This document shows positions 34,805 through 42,448 of a stretch of 64,000 nucleotides of DNA, one piece after another. Source of the stretch: Nonomuraea wenchangensis (GTDB taxonomy: Bacteria; Actinomycetota; Actinomycetes; Streptosporangiales; Streptosporangiaceae); assembly GCF_900111685.1 (NCBI RefSeq), contig NZ_FOHX01000019.1, forward strand, positions 50,170 to 114,169, in the 5' to 3' direction. Numbering within the stretch: the stretch's first letter is position 1; every line of letters begins with the position of its first letter. The notes under the pieces were generated by a model. That model did no database searches. It was not told the DNA's origin and worked only from the letters and a program-made list of their open reading frames with translations. The position numbers were made by a program, and so were the translations under genes.

Positions 34805-34889
34805 CAGGGTGGCTCGCTTCCTTTGCGTACTGCCTCATATTCCACCACGGCCTGCTCACGGCCCTTCGCTGACGGCAGCAGGCAAGCCG

Positions 34890-36824
34890 TCACCGGGGGC
34901 GGTAGCAGCAGCGAAGGCCGGTGTGCACGGACGCGCGCAGTTCCTCCCCGATCACCGGATCGACCCCGGCGATCCGCGCCAGCGCTCGCCGGATCGCCTT
35001 GCCCACCGCGATCCTGGCCCGCTCCTCGCCGCCCGCGAACGGCCGCGCCCGCCCGCCGATCCCGGTGGCCGCCGCCAGCTCCGCCACCAGCCACTCGCGC
35101 TCCAGCCGCAGCGCCGACGCCCGTTCCAGGTCGTTCATCTCCTCAAGCTCGTCGATCTCGGCCTGGAGCTGCGTCAGCCGTTCGCGGTAGGAGTCCCGGG
35201 CGAGGTCGTCCAGCACGGGCTGCGCCGAGGAGCCCTCGCCCTCCTGCGACCAGGTGCCCGCCGCCAGGTCGGCGGCCAGGATCTCGCGCCCTGGGTGGGC
35301 CACGAGCGCCGCCAGGTGGCCCATCCCGACGCTGTGGTCCGCCACCGCGACCCGCCCGCCCAGCTCGATCCGCCAGTGCCGCCCATCGCGGAGGAACCGG
35401 CAGGTCCGCCGCGCCTCGCCGGCCCGTCCTGCCGCGCTGCCGACCACGCCGGGCAGCGCCATCCCCAGATCCCTGGCCTCCCGCGCCGCCGCGGCCAGCT
35501 CGGCCCGCGCCGCCCCGTCCCGCGGCCCGTCGCGCAACGCCAGCGTCTGCCCCAGCCGGCACCGCGACAGCGCCGCCGCCGGCCAGTGCCCCAGCGCCAG
35601 GTTCGCCTGCACGGCGGCGCGCAGATGCCGTACGGCCAGGTCCAGGTCTCCCGTGGTCAGCGCGGCCATGCCCAGCGGGTGCTCCACCGACCCGAAGCAC
35701 ACGACCCCGAGACTGCCGATCACCGGCAGCCCGGCGTACGGGCTGAGCAGCGCGTACGCCCGCGCCGCCGTCCCCGCGTCCTGCAGCAGGTGGGCCGTCT
35801 CGGCCACGAAGTACATCGAGACCAGCCAGGAGCTCGAACGGGGCAGCTCGGCGAGGTCCCGCCCCCGTACGCGGGCCAGGTGCCCGGCCGCCAGCCGATG
35901 ATCCCCGGCGACGGCCGCGACCAGCGCCAGACCCGCCAGGTAGGAGTTGTCGACCGGGCTGAGCGTGGGCGAGCTGGCCAGGTCGCGCAGCCCGGGCAGG
36001 AGCTCGGCGGCGCGCCCCTGGAACCAGCGCACGGCGCCGAGCTGGCCGCCGAGCCAGCCGGTCGCGTCCAGGTCGCCGGCCTTGACGCCCCGCTCGAAGC
36101 ACTCGCCGGCCAGCCGCTCCGCCTCGTCGAAGCGGCCCGCGCGGACGGCGAGCATGACCTCGATGGCGTTGAGCACGTACCCGACCGCGAGGTCGCCGTG
36201 CTCGCGCAGCAGCTCGCGCAGCTCCTCCAGGCAGCGCTCGGCGTGCGGGTCGGCGGCCAGGAACAGGTCCACGGTCCGCCACATCAGGCCCATCAGCAGG
36301 TCGCTGCGGCGCTCGGTGACCACGGCCAGGCCGATCAGCTCGCCGGCCAGCTCGCGCCTGAGCGCCGCGTGCTCGGGACCGAGCAGGCAGTGGTGGGCCA
36401 GATTGAGCGCCTCCGCGACGGCGAGCGGGTCCCCCGAGTCCCGCGCCTCGCGCAGCAGCCGCAGGATCCCGTCATGCGTGCCGTTCCGGTAGTCGTCCTC
36501 CCCCTGGAGCCGGACGCGCAGCCGCAACGCCGGCGGCGAGGACGGGTCGAGCAGCGACAGCGCCCGTGACTGCCGCGTACGCACCTGCTCGGACTCCGCC
36601 GACGTCCGGTGCTCCCGCGCCCAGCGCCCGCCGAGCCCCAGCGCCGCCAGCGCCAGCGCGATCGGGTCGCCGGACTGCTCGGCCTGACGGTAGGCGGCGT
36701 CGAACCAGCGCCGCGCGGTCTGCAGATCTCCGTTCACGTGCAGCGCCCGCTCCCCCAGGACGAGCGACAACCTGACATCCGAACTCGGGGCCGGCACCAC
36801 CTCCGGCCGTTGTGCCACGCCCAC
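34890..36824 (-). CDS. TPR-repeat protein with regulator-type C-terminal domain
   Basis: A 644-residue soluble helical protein. Residues 1-430 are TPR-like repeats (for example WFDAAYRQAEQSGDPIALAL, RHLRAAVQANLALGHWPAAA). Residues about 455-640 form a domain known from actinobacterial LuxR/adenylate-cyclase-type ATPases: CRFLRDGRHWRIELGGRVAV, GHLAALVAHPGREILAADLA, then a coiled coil (LQAEIDELEEMNDLERASAL) and ERARIAVGKAIRRALARIAG. The usual ATPase and LuxR HTH parts are missing. It starts at GTG behind AGGAGGGG. An inverted repeat CGAACGG-N11-CCGTTCG lies upstream. Confidence 0.72.
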   Translation of the reverse strand: MGVAQRPEVVPAPSSDVRLSLVLGERALHVNGDLQTARRWFDAAYRQAEQSGDPIALALAALGLGGRWAREHRTSAESEQVRTRQSRALSLLDPSSPPALRLRVRLQGEDDYRNGTHDGILRLLREARDSGDPLAVAEALNLAHHCLLGPEHAALRRELAGELIGLAVVTERRSDLLMGLMWRTVDLFLAADPHAERCLEELRELLREHGDLAVGYVLNAIEVMLAVRAGRFDEAERLAGECFERGVKAGDLDATGWLGGQLGAVRWFQGRAAELLPGLRDLASSPTLSPVDNSYLAGLALVAAVAGDHRLAAGHLARVRGRDLAELPRSSSWLVSMYFVAETAHLLQDAGTAARAYALLSPYAGLPVIGSLGVVCFGSVEHPLGMAALTTGDLDLAVRHLRAAVQANLALGHWPAAALSRCRLGQTLALRDGPRDGAARAELAAAAREARDLGMALPGVVGSAAGRAGEARRTCRFLRDGRHWRIELGGRVAVADHSVGMGHLAALVAHPGREILAADLAAGTWSQEGEGSSAQPVLDDLARDSYRERLTQLQAEIDELEEMNDLERASALRLEREWLVAELAAATGIGGRARPFAGGEERARIAVGKAIRRALARIAGVDPVIGEELRASVHTGLRCCYRPR

Positions 36825-36858
36825 ACTCCCCTCCTGTCGGTCTCATAGGCTGAGCACG

Positions 36859-36883
36859 CGAACGGCCTCCCGAATACCGTTCG
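36859..36883 (-). promoter_or_regulatory. Possible operator (7-bp inverted repeat)
   Basis: CGAACGG (36859-36865) and CCGTTCG (36877-36883), 11 bases apart, 35 bp upstream of the TPR regulator start and between divergent genes. Function inferred from position only. Confidence 0.35.
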
Positions 36884-36963
36884 AGGATTGAGGACGTCCG
36901 GCATCGCCGGGCGGTTCAATTGAGTCGAAACTGTCGGTGCCGCACGGAAGAATGCGGAGCACC

Positions 36964-37131
36964 ATGATTCCTTTCAACGCCGTACGCACTCCGGGTGGCG
37001 ACATCGTCGTCTTCTACGTGGGCTCCGAGCCCCGCCTGACCCCCGACCAGGCTCTCGCGTTCGCCGACCAGCTCCGCGCCCTCGCCGCCGCCGCCTCGCA
37101 GCAGGCCCCCGCGATGGCCGCCGCCGTCTGA
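36964..37131 (+). CDS. Small hypothetical protein
   Basis: A 55-residue protein: an N-terminal beta hairpin (VRTPGGDIVVFYVGSEPRLT) and an Ala-rich helix (DQALAFADQLRALAAAAS). No known family that I can name; it resembles small proteins that accompany DUF397/XRE genes in actinomycetes. The ATG at 36964 is preceded by GGAG; a GTG at 36937 is an alternative. Confidence 0.55.
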   Translation: MIPFNAVRTPGGDIVVFYVGSEPRLTPDQALAFADQLRALAAAASQQAPAMAAAV

Positions 37132-37298
37132 CCTTCCCGGCCCACCCTCCGGCCGAAGCCCCGCCGGCCCCTCAACAGCTCCTCCTCCAGCCCGCCCGCG
37201 CGCGGCCACCGCGATCTTCGTCGGCCCCGTCCGTCACGATGACTGCACACCTGACCGGATTTGCCCGCACCCCCACCCCACCCGAGGAGCCGGCGCAC

Positions 37299-37607
37299 AT
37301 GGACGTGACAACGACATGGGTGTTCTTGGCCGCTGCCGGTTGCGTCCCGGCCGCACTCGGCATCCACACCCTGGCCACCGGGCGGATCATCATCCTGTCG
37401 AAACGCCGGCGCGCGAAACTCCGGCCCCGCCCGTACGGCCTGAGCCAGCTCCTCATGGGCCTCTGCCTCGTCCTCCGTCCACTGTCCAGCGTCGTGACGA
37501 GCCCGTTGTCCGCGCTGTACTACGTGGTGCTTTTCGCCTCGGTCGGATGCCTGGTGGCAGCGCTCTGCTTCCTGATGGCCGCGATGATCCCCCAGGACCC
37601 ACCCTGA
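37299..37607 (+). CDS. Small membrane protein
   Basis: A 102-residue protein with three hydrophobic segments (WVFLAAAGCVPAALGIHTLA; LMGLCLVLRPLSSVV; LYYVVLFASVGCLVAALCFL) and a basic loop (SKRRRAKLRPRP). No family recognised. GAGGAG lies nine bases before the ATG at 37299; an upstream ATG at 37239 is less likely. A 4 x 23-bp repeat begins six bases after the stop. Confidence 0.6.
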   Translation: MDVTTTWVFLAAAGCVPAALGIHTLATGRIIILSKRRRAKLRPRPYGLSQLLMGLCLVLRPLSSVVTSPLSALYYVVLFASVGCLVAALCFLMAAMIPQDPP

Positions 37608-37612
37608 CCCTG

Positions 37613-37704
37613 GCAGCGGCAGGCCGCCCACAGAAGCAGCGGCAAACCGCCCACGAAGGCAGCGGCAAACCGCCCACGCCCCCTCCGGCAGAACGCCCAC
37701 GTAA
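37613..37704. repeat. Tandem repeat, 4 x 23 bp
   Basis: Units 37613-37635, 37636-37658, 37659-37681 and 37682-37704, centred on GCAGCGGCAAACCGCCCACG; the fourth is diverged. It fills most of the space between a small membrane gene and the DUF4143 ATPase gene. Confidence 0.85.
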
Positions 37705-37734
37705 CCGCCTCTACCTGCGATAACCTGCGGGACC

Positions 37735-38994
37735 GTGACGTACACCTCTCTGTACCCGCGCCACACCCAGGCCATGGCACTGGAAGCGCTGGCCGACACC
37801 CGCGTGGTCGTGCTGAACGGCGCCCGCCAGACGGGCAAGAGCACGCTGGCCGCACTGATCGCCGAACACGTGGCCGACGCGCGTCAGCTCTATCTGGACG
37901 ATCCGGCGACCTTGTCCGCCGCCGAAGAGGATCCCGTCACCTTCGTCCGGCACGACGGGCTGCTGCTGATCGACGAGATCCAACGCGCCCCTGCGCTGCT
38001 CCTGCCGATCAAGCACGAGGTCGACAGGGATCCCCGGCCGGGCCGCTATCTGCTCACGGGCTCCGCGCGCCTGCTGGGACTGCGCGACCTCCCTGACGCC
38101 CTGCCGGGCCGGACGGAGACCATCGAGTTGTGGCCACTCTCCCAAGGGGAGATCGACGACGCTCCCGACGGCTTCGTGGACTGGGTCTTCACCCACGAAC
38201 CCGACGCCGCCATGCGTTCCTCTTCCCTCCGTAAGAAGGACTACGTCGAGAGGGCGTTGCGCGGCGGCTATCCGGAGGCGGTCCGGCGAGATGCGGGACG
38301 CCGGCGTAACAGGTTCTTCGACTCGTACATCACCGATCTGATCACGCGTGACGTGCGTCAGATCTCCGACATCGAACGTCCTGCTGAAATGCGCAGGCTG
38401 TTGAGCGTCGTCGCCGCCCGTATGGGCGGACTGGCGGTGATCCAGTCGATCGCCGGCGACGTGGGACTACCCCGGGTGACTCTCGCCCGCTACCTGGACC
38501 TGCTGGAGTTGGTCTTCGTCATCAAACGGATCCCGGCCTGGTCGTCGAACCTCACCCGCCGCGCCGTCTCCACCCCGAAACTGATCCTCACGGACAGCGG
38601 TCTCGGCGGCCGCCTGATCGGCATGTCGTCCGAACGCGCCAGAGACGTCACCGCTCCCGTAGGTCCCCTGCTCGAGAACTTCGTCACCGGCGAGGTGGCG
38701 CGGCAGCTCACCTGGGCCGACGAACCAGTCCAGCTGTTCCACTACAGGGACCGCGACCAGGTCGAGGTGGACATCGTCCTGGAACACGCCTCAGGCGAGG
38801 TGGTCGGGATCGAGGTCAAGGCCGCGGAGACCGTGCGCGGCGACGATTTCCGCGGCCTACGCCACCTGGCCGACCGGCTCGGCGCACGGTTCCGTGCGGG
38901 CTTCGTGCTCTATGCCGGGGAGCAGGCGCTGGCGTTCGGCGAGAAACTGCGGGCCCTTCCCATCGCGGCCTTGTGGACGCTGGGAGACGTATAG
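37735..38994 (+). CDS. AAA ATPase with DUF4143 domain
   Basis: A 419-residue protein. Walker A is NGARQTGKST (28-37), Walker B LLLIDEIQ (77-83), then LLTGSARLL (sensor region) and an arginine-rich part. The C-terminal half is DUF4143: a small winged-helix (YLDLLELVFVIKRIPAW) and a PD-(D/E)XK-like fold (VEVDIVLEHASGEVVGIEVK). These stand-alone ATPases are widespread and mobile; some act like toxin- or phage-related switches, but the function is unknown. The start is GTG. Confidence 0.88.
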   Translation: MTYTSLYPRHTQAMALEALADTRVVVLNGARQTGKSTLAALIAEHVADARQLYLDDPATLSAAEEDPVTFVRHDGLLLIDEIQRAPALLLPIKHEVDRDPRPGRYLLTGSARLLGLRDLPDALPGRTETIELWPLSQGEIDDAPDGFVDWVFTHEPDAAMRSSSLRKKDYVERALRGGYPEAVRRDAGRRRNRFFDSYITDLITRDVRQISDIERPAEMRRLLSVVAARMGGLAVIQSIAGDVGLPRVTLARYLDLLELVFVIKRIPAWSSNLTRRAVSTPKLILTDSGLGGRLIGMSSERARDVTAPVGPLLENFVTGEVARQLTWADEPVQLFHYRDRDQVEVDIVLEHASGEVVGIEVKAAETVRGDDFRGLRHLADRLGARFRAGFVLYAGEQALAFGEKLRALPIAALWTLGDV

Positions 38995-39021
38995 GAGAGC
39001 CAGCGCGGGCCGGCCGCTAGG

Positions 39022-39408
39022 TCAGCCCTCCTGCGCTCGCTGCTGCTTGAGGCGGAGCGCCTCCTTGCGGGCCTCGGCCTGGACGGAGCGCTCGTGCTCC
39101 AGCCACGCCGGGTTCTCCGCCTTGATCTCATCGATCTCGGCGGTGGTGAGCGGCTGGGTGATGCCGCTTCTGGCCAGCCCGGAGATGGAGACCCCGAGCT
39201 TGGCGGCCACGACCTGCTTGGGATGCGGGCCGTTGCGGCGCAGGTCGGCGAGCCAGGCGGGCGGCTTCGCCTGCAGGGCGTTCAGCTCGTCCCTGGAGAC
39301 CGGCCCGGCCTGGAACTCGGCGGGGGTCGCCGAGAGGAGGACCCCGAGCTTCTTCGCCGCGGTCTCGGGCTTCATCGTCTGGACGGTCTTCGGTTTGGGC
39401 GACGGCAT
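39022..39408 (-). CDS. DUF5997 family protein
   Basis: A 128-residue basic protein. The family core is MKPETAAKKLGVLLSATPAE and a helix-turn-helix-like part around KQVVAAKLGVSISGLARSGI, ending in a charged helix (EARKEALRLKQQRAQ). The function is unknown. It is divergent from a LysR-type effector domain without HTH, and the pair may form a split regulator. ATG at 39408. Confidence 0.8.
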   Translation of the reverse strand: MPSPKPKTVQTMKPETAAKKLGVLLSATPAEFQAGPVSRDELNALQAKPPAWLADLRRNGPHPKQVVAAKLGVSISGLARSGITQPLTTAEIDEIKAENPAWLEHERSVQAEARKEALRLKQQRAQEG

Positions 39409-39462
39409 GACGCCAAGGGTAGTCAGTCGGAACGGGTTCCCTGACATCGGTACGCTGAGGCG

Positions 39463-40200
39463 GTGACCGATGGCGAGAGCGGCAGGACGTTCCGGTTGGC
39501 GTACGCACCCGGGGTGACACCCGCCAAATGGGTCAACATCTGGACCGAGCGGCTGCCCGACGTGCCCCTCACCCTGGTCGCGGTCCCCGCCGCCGAGGTG
39601 GTGGCGCTCCTGCGCGACGGCGGCGCGGACGCCGGGTTCGTCCGGCTGCCGGTCGAACGCGACGTGCTCAGCGTGATCCCCCTCTACGTGGAGACCACGG
39701 TGGTCGTGGTGCCGAAGGACCACGCGGTGGCCGCCGCCGACGAGGTCACCCTCGCCGACCTGGCCGACGACGAGATCCTCCACCCCCTGGACGACACCCT
39801 GGAGTGGACGGCCCTGCCGGGCCTGCCCGCATTCACCCGCCCGGCCACGACGGGCGAGGCGGTCGAGCTGGTCGCGAGCGGCGCCGGGCTCCTGGTGGTC
39901 CCGCAGTCGCTGGCGCGCCTCCACCACCGCAGGGACCTCACGTACCGGCCGCTGCTCGACGCGCCGCAGTCGCAGGTCGGCCTGGCCTGGCCCACGGACG
40001 CGACCACGGACCTGGTGGAGGAGTTCATCGGGATCGTACGCGGCCGCACGGTCAACAGCTCCCGAGGCCGCACCCCCGCCCCCGCCGCCGAGAAGCCGGC
40101 CCAGCGCCGCAAGGAACGCAAGCCCAACCAGACCTCCTCCGGCCGCCGCACCGCATCTCCGTCGCCGAACCGCAGAAGAAAAGGCAACCGAAGCCGCTGA
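39463..40200 (+). CDS. LysR-type substrate-binding domain protein without HTH
   Basis: A 245-residue protein. Residues 10-190 are a type-2 periplasmic-binding-fold effector domain of LysR regulators (FRLAYAPGVTPAKWVNIWTE, DAGFVRLPVERDVLSVIPLY, VELVASGAGLLVVPQSLARL), but there is no N-terminal winged helix. The C-terminal 45 residues are very basic (RRKERKPNQTSSGRRTASPS...), possibly nucleic-acid binding. GTG start. The divergent DUF5997 neighbour has an HTH-like segment. Confidence 0.82.
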   Translation: MTDGESGRTFRLAYAPGVTPAKWVNIWTERLPDVPLTLVAVPAAEVVALLRDGGADAGFVRLPVERDVLSVIPLYVETTVVVVPKDHAVAAADEVTLADLADDEILHPLDDTLEWTALPGLPAFTRPATTGEAVELVASGAGLLVVPQSLARLHHRRDLTYRPLLDAPQSQVGLAWPTDATTDLVEEFIGIVRGRTVNSSRGRTPAPAAEKPAQRRKERKPNQTSSGRRTASPSPNRRRKGNRSR

Positions 40201-40226
40201 TCCGCAGAAGCGTCACCTCAAGTGAC

Positions 40227-40295
40227 AGCGACCATCCTTCCGTGGCCGTAGCGACCAACTCACCACGACAGCAGCGACCAACTCACCACGACCTG
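40227..40295. repeat. Tandem repeat, 3 x 23 bp
   Basis: Units start with AGCGACCA at 40227, 40250 and 40273; the last two share AGCGACCAACTCACCACGAC. It begins 27 bp after a stop codon and leads into the short stem TGCCCTG-ATG-CAGGGCA (40294-40310). The rest of 40201-40406 has no gene that I can see. Confidence 0.8.
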
Positions 40296-40406
40296 CCCTG
40301 ATGCAGGGCATGGTCACCACGCCCCGCCCGGGCCTTCGATCCACCATCAGGCGGAGCAGAGCGGCACGCAGACGTTCCCCTTCGGCGACCGGATGCTGGC
40401 CACCAC

Positions 40407-40751
40407 TCAGTCCTCGACGCTCGCCTCGCCCGGGTCCGCCGATTCGAGGCGTACGCACTCCACGCCGTGCGCGGCGAGGATGGCCAGGTATCCCGGCACC
40501 CGCCGGATGAGGTGGCCGGCTGACGCCTTGAACCAGGCCGCCGCCTGCGGGTTGACGGCGCGGTCGTAGACGGTGGGGTCCACGGTGGCGGGGTCGGTGA
40601 AGTTGGCGTCGTACCAGGCGTTGTTCTCGCGCCTGAAGGCTTCCTCCGCGTCCGACAGACGTCCCTGCTTGGCCAGGGCGTTGACGAGGCCGAACACGCC
40701 CGGACAGATGCCTCGTCTGTTCGGCACGGGGCTTTGGAACCGTACGTACAT
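40407..40751 (-). CDS. Hypothetical protein
   Basis: A 114-residue soluble protein (VNALAKQGRLSDAEEAFRRE, NPQAAAWFKASAGHLIRRVP), mostly helical, no known family. AAGGAG lies five bases before the ATG, which supports it as a real gene. It begins just after the strong terminator that ends the Y-RNA-like unit upstream, so it is a separate transcript. Confidence 0.65.
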   Translation of the reverse strand: MYVRFQSPVPNRRGICPGVFGLVNALAKQGRLSDAEEAFRRENNAWYDANFTDPATVDPTVYDRAVNPQAAAWFKASAGHLIRRVPGYLAILAAHGVECVRLESADPGEASVED

Positions 40752-40805
40752 CTGCGCTCCTTGACGGCTCGGCCGCGACGTGACGACGGCCCGGACAACG
40801 GCGAC

Positions 40806-40835
40806 GGCCCCCCGGCGTTCCCAAGCCGGGGGGCC
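40806..40835. terminator. Strong 11-bp hairpin terminator
   Basis: GGCCCCCCGGC (40806-40816), an 8-base loop, GCCGGGGGGCC (40825-40835): perfect and very G/C-rich. On the minus strand it lies about 40 bases after the second tRNA-like RNA, closing that transcription unit. Confidence 0.8.
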
Positions 40836-40874
40836 TTGAATGTTGCCGCCATATCTGAGGCCAGCAGCGTTTAA

Positions 40875-40998
40875 GAGAGCAGATCAGCTCTGACGATGTG
40901 CGCTCTGCCATTGAGCCACCGCGGCATGAAGAGCCGCGGGCCGGATTCGAACCGGCATCTCAACAATCATGGCCTGCCCTCGGTCGATGTGGCTCTCG
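40875..40998 (-). ncRNA. Bacterial Y-RNA-like, permuted tRNA-like RNA (copy B)
   Basis: Read on the minus strand: T-arm GCCGG-TTCGAAT-CCGGC (40956-40940), then CCGCGGC (40939-40933), a 7-base loop, then GCCGCGG (40925-40919), which pairs fully with it. A canonical D-arm GCTC-AATGGCA-GAGC (40916-40902) follows. This is a tRNA with the 3' half before the 5' half and a closed acceptor end. There is no anticodon loop: the outer ends pair instead, GAGAGC (40997-40992) with GCTCTC (40880-40875) and ATGAT with ATCGT. This is the plan of YrlA-type bacterial Y RNAs, which bind Ro60 through the long stem. The Ro60-type motif GNCGAA is only approximate here (GTCGAGAG or GACCGAGG). Confidence 0.7.
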
Positions 40999-41007
40999 AC
41001 GGTCAAT

Positions 41008-41139
41008 GCTGAGCTTCGAGCGAGAATCTGAATGTGATCGGCTGCCTCTGCCGGGTTGGGCTACCGCGGCGCGAACCGCGGGGAGGGCTCGAACCTCCGC
41101 TTGGGCCGTTCGTCAGCTTCAGCCTCAGCCTCAGCTTCG
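41008..41139 (-). ncRNA. Bacterial Y-RNA-like, permuted tRNA-like RNA (copy A)
   Basis: Minus strand order: a long 5' strand with GACGAACG (41114-41107), T-arm GGAGG-TTCGAGC-CCTCC (41098-41082), CCGCGGT (41081-41075), TCGC loop, GCCGCGG (41070-41064) closing the acceptor stem with one G-U pair. Then come TA, a D-arm GCCC...AGGC with GG in its loop (41061-41044), and the 3' strand. The ends pair: CGGC/GCCG, an internal loop, CTGAA/TTCAG, and GCTGAG (41135-41130) with CTCAGC (41013-41008). GACGAACG fits the GNCGAAN0-1G motif that I recall for Ro60-binding bacterial Y RNAs. It is downstream of, and in line with, the gene at 41179. Confidence 0.75.
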
Positions 41140-41178
41140 CGCTTTCGCGCACCCCGCGCTCAACGGGGAGTCTCTACG

Positions 41179-41910
41179 TCAGCCGAACAGGTACGCGAAC
41201 ACCGCGTCGCCGACCCTGCGGTCCTCGACGCCGACGCTGTTGGCCTCTTCCCGGGCGTACTTCACGGCGTCCTGCAGCTTCTGCACCCGAGCCAGCAGCT
41301 CGTTGACGCGGCGGGCCGGCAGGGCGCCGGAGAACGCCGTCTTGGTCCAGTAACCGACGACGATGTCCTCGGTGAACACCTGCACCTGCGCCGGATGCTT
41401 GTCGGTCGCCTCCGCGAGCACGTGGTTGCGCGGCACCTTCTTGGTGCGGGTCGTCTTGACCGGCTCCGTACGCCACGCGCCCGCGTTGTCGTCGAACGTC
41501 CACGTCTCCGCCGGGTCCAGGGTCGGCAGTTTGGCGATGAACGCGTACAGGTCGACGAGCTGCTTCTCCAGGAACAGCAGGTAGGTGACCGGCGCGCCTT
41601 CGATGAGGGTGGTCCCGTCCACGACGACGTCGGCCTTGGCGACGGTGTTCGTCCAGTCCTTGGTCGCCGTGACGTCGAACAGCTTCGTGAGCGCCTTGCC
41701 GACCTCGGCCAGCACCTCCTCCGCCTTCACCTGGACGCGGGTGGACTCCGGCGGGAGCTGCTCGCCCTCGTCGTCGATCGGCTGGTAGGTGCGCGACAGG
41801 CCCGACAGCAGGGGATGCTTCTGGATGGTGTGGTGGGCGTCCGCGACGGCGCGCTGGCTGCTGGCTTTGACGCCCTTCTCCACGGCGAGGATCTGGTTCA
41901 GCTTCGCCAC
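41179..41910 (-). CDS. Conserved protein of unknown function, linked to Y-RNA-like genes
   Basis: A 243-residue soluble protein, well conserved in style: KLNQILAVEKGVKASSQRAV, LLSGLSRTYQPIDDEGEQLP, TYLLFLEKQLVDLYAFIAKL, TKKVPRNHVLAEATDKHPAQ, and a helical C-terminus ending VGDAVFAYLFG. I know related proteins from actinobacteria and their phages (I believe the family is called DUF7873, not certain). No catalytic motif is clear. The GTG at 41910 gives the family start VAKLNQ. Two tRNA-like RNAs follow on the same strand before any terminator, so the protein may act with them. No Ro60 (TROVE) gene is in the window. Confidence 0.8.
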   Translation of the reverse strand: MAKLNQILAVEKGVKASSQRAVADAHHTIQKHPLLSGLSRTYQPIDDEGEQLPPESTRVQVKAEEVLAEVGKALTKLFDVTATKDWTNTVAKADVVVDGTTLIEGAPVTYLLFLEKQLVDLYAFIAKLPTLDPAETWTFDDNAGAWRTEPVKTTRTKKVPRNHVLAEATDKHPAQVQVFTEDIVVGYWTKTAFSGALPARRVNELLARVQKLQDAVKYAREEANSVGVEDRRVGDAVFAYLFG

Positions 41911-42007
41911 GGCGAGGGTCCGTTCATGCGAGGGGTGGACGGGATGAGGCGAAAGCGTACAGCGGTCCGCCCGAAGCCCCGCAACTCGTTTAACCGTCCG
42001 GCGACGC

Positions 42008-42409
42008 TCATCCACCTGGGCAGTCGCTGTCGCCGCCGCTGTACTCGGCGCAGTAGCCGGACGGCAGAGGCGGCGGAGGACGTCGCAGCTCCGCCTGCCG
42101 CGCCTCCTTGTACAGACCCGCCAGGACGAAGAGCACGCACGCCGTCGCGACGACGCCGAAGATCCAGGCGCGTACGACCCTGCCGGTGAAGACGCAGATG
42201 CCGGTGGCGAGGACGGGCGCGACAGTGAAGATCACCGCCGCTGCGGCCAGCCACGCGTTCAAGACGCCACGGTCGAGTTCGGCGTCACGGGTGAGGGCGG
42301 AGACGATCGCCTGAAAGAGGCACAGCGGAACGCCGATGAACCAGATGATCGCCAGCAGGCCGAGGACCATGCCGCTGACGTTGCTCGACTCCGTCTCCTC
42401 CGCCTTCAC
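42008..42409 (-). CDS. Small membrane protein
   Basis: A 133-residue protein with three predicted membrane helices (MVLGLLAIIWFIGVPLCLFQ; LAAAAVIFTVAPVLATGICV; AWIFGVVATACVLFVLAGLY) and a Pro-rich C-terminal tail with two cysteines (GYCAEYSGGDSDCPGG), perhaps outside the cell. GTG start. No family recognised. Confidence 0.6.
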   Translation of the reverse strand: MKAEETESSNVSGMVLGLLAIIWFIGVPLCLFQAIVSALTRDAELDRGVLNAWLAAAAVIFTVAPVLATGICVFTGRVVRAWIFGVVATACVLFVLAGLYKEARQAELRRPPPPLPSGYCAEYSGGDSDCPGG

Positions 42410-42448
42410 GACAAGGGACTATTCCGTCCGCTTGCCATGAAGCACAAG

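Noticed and set aside
37613..37704. CRISPR array
   Set aside because: Repeats are directly adjacent without spacers, the period is 23 bp and no cas genes are present.
40870..41140. Ordinary tRNA genes or tRNA pseudogenes
   Set aside because: T-arm, acceptor and D-arm are all present but in permuted order with a closed acceptor end, in two copies, and no anticodon loop forms. Random decay would not keep perfect acceptor pairing in both.
40870..41140. Permuted (two-piece) tmRNA
   Set aside because: The D-arm is a full canonical tRNA D-arm, the acceptor lacks the alanine G3-U70 pair, and no tag reading frame is seen.
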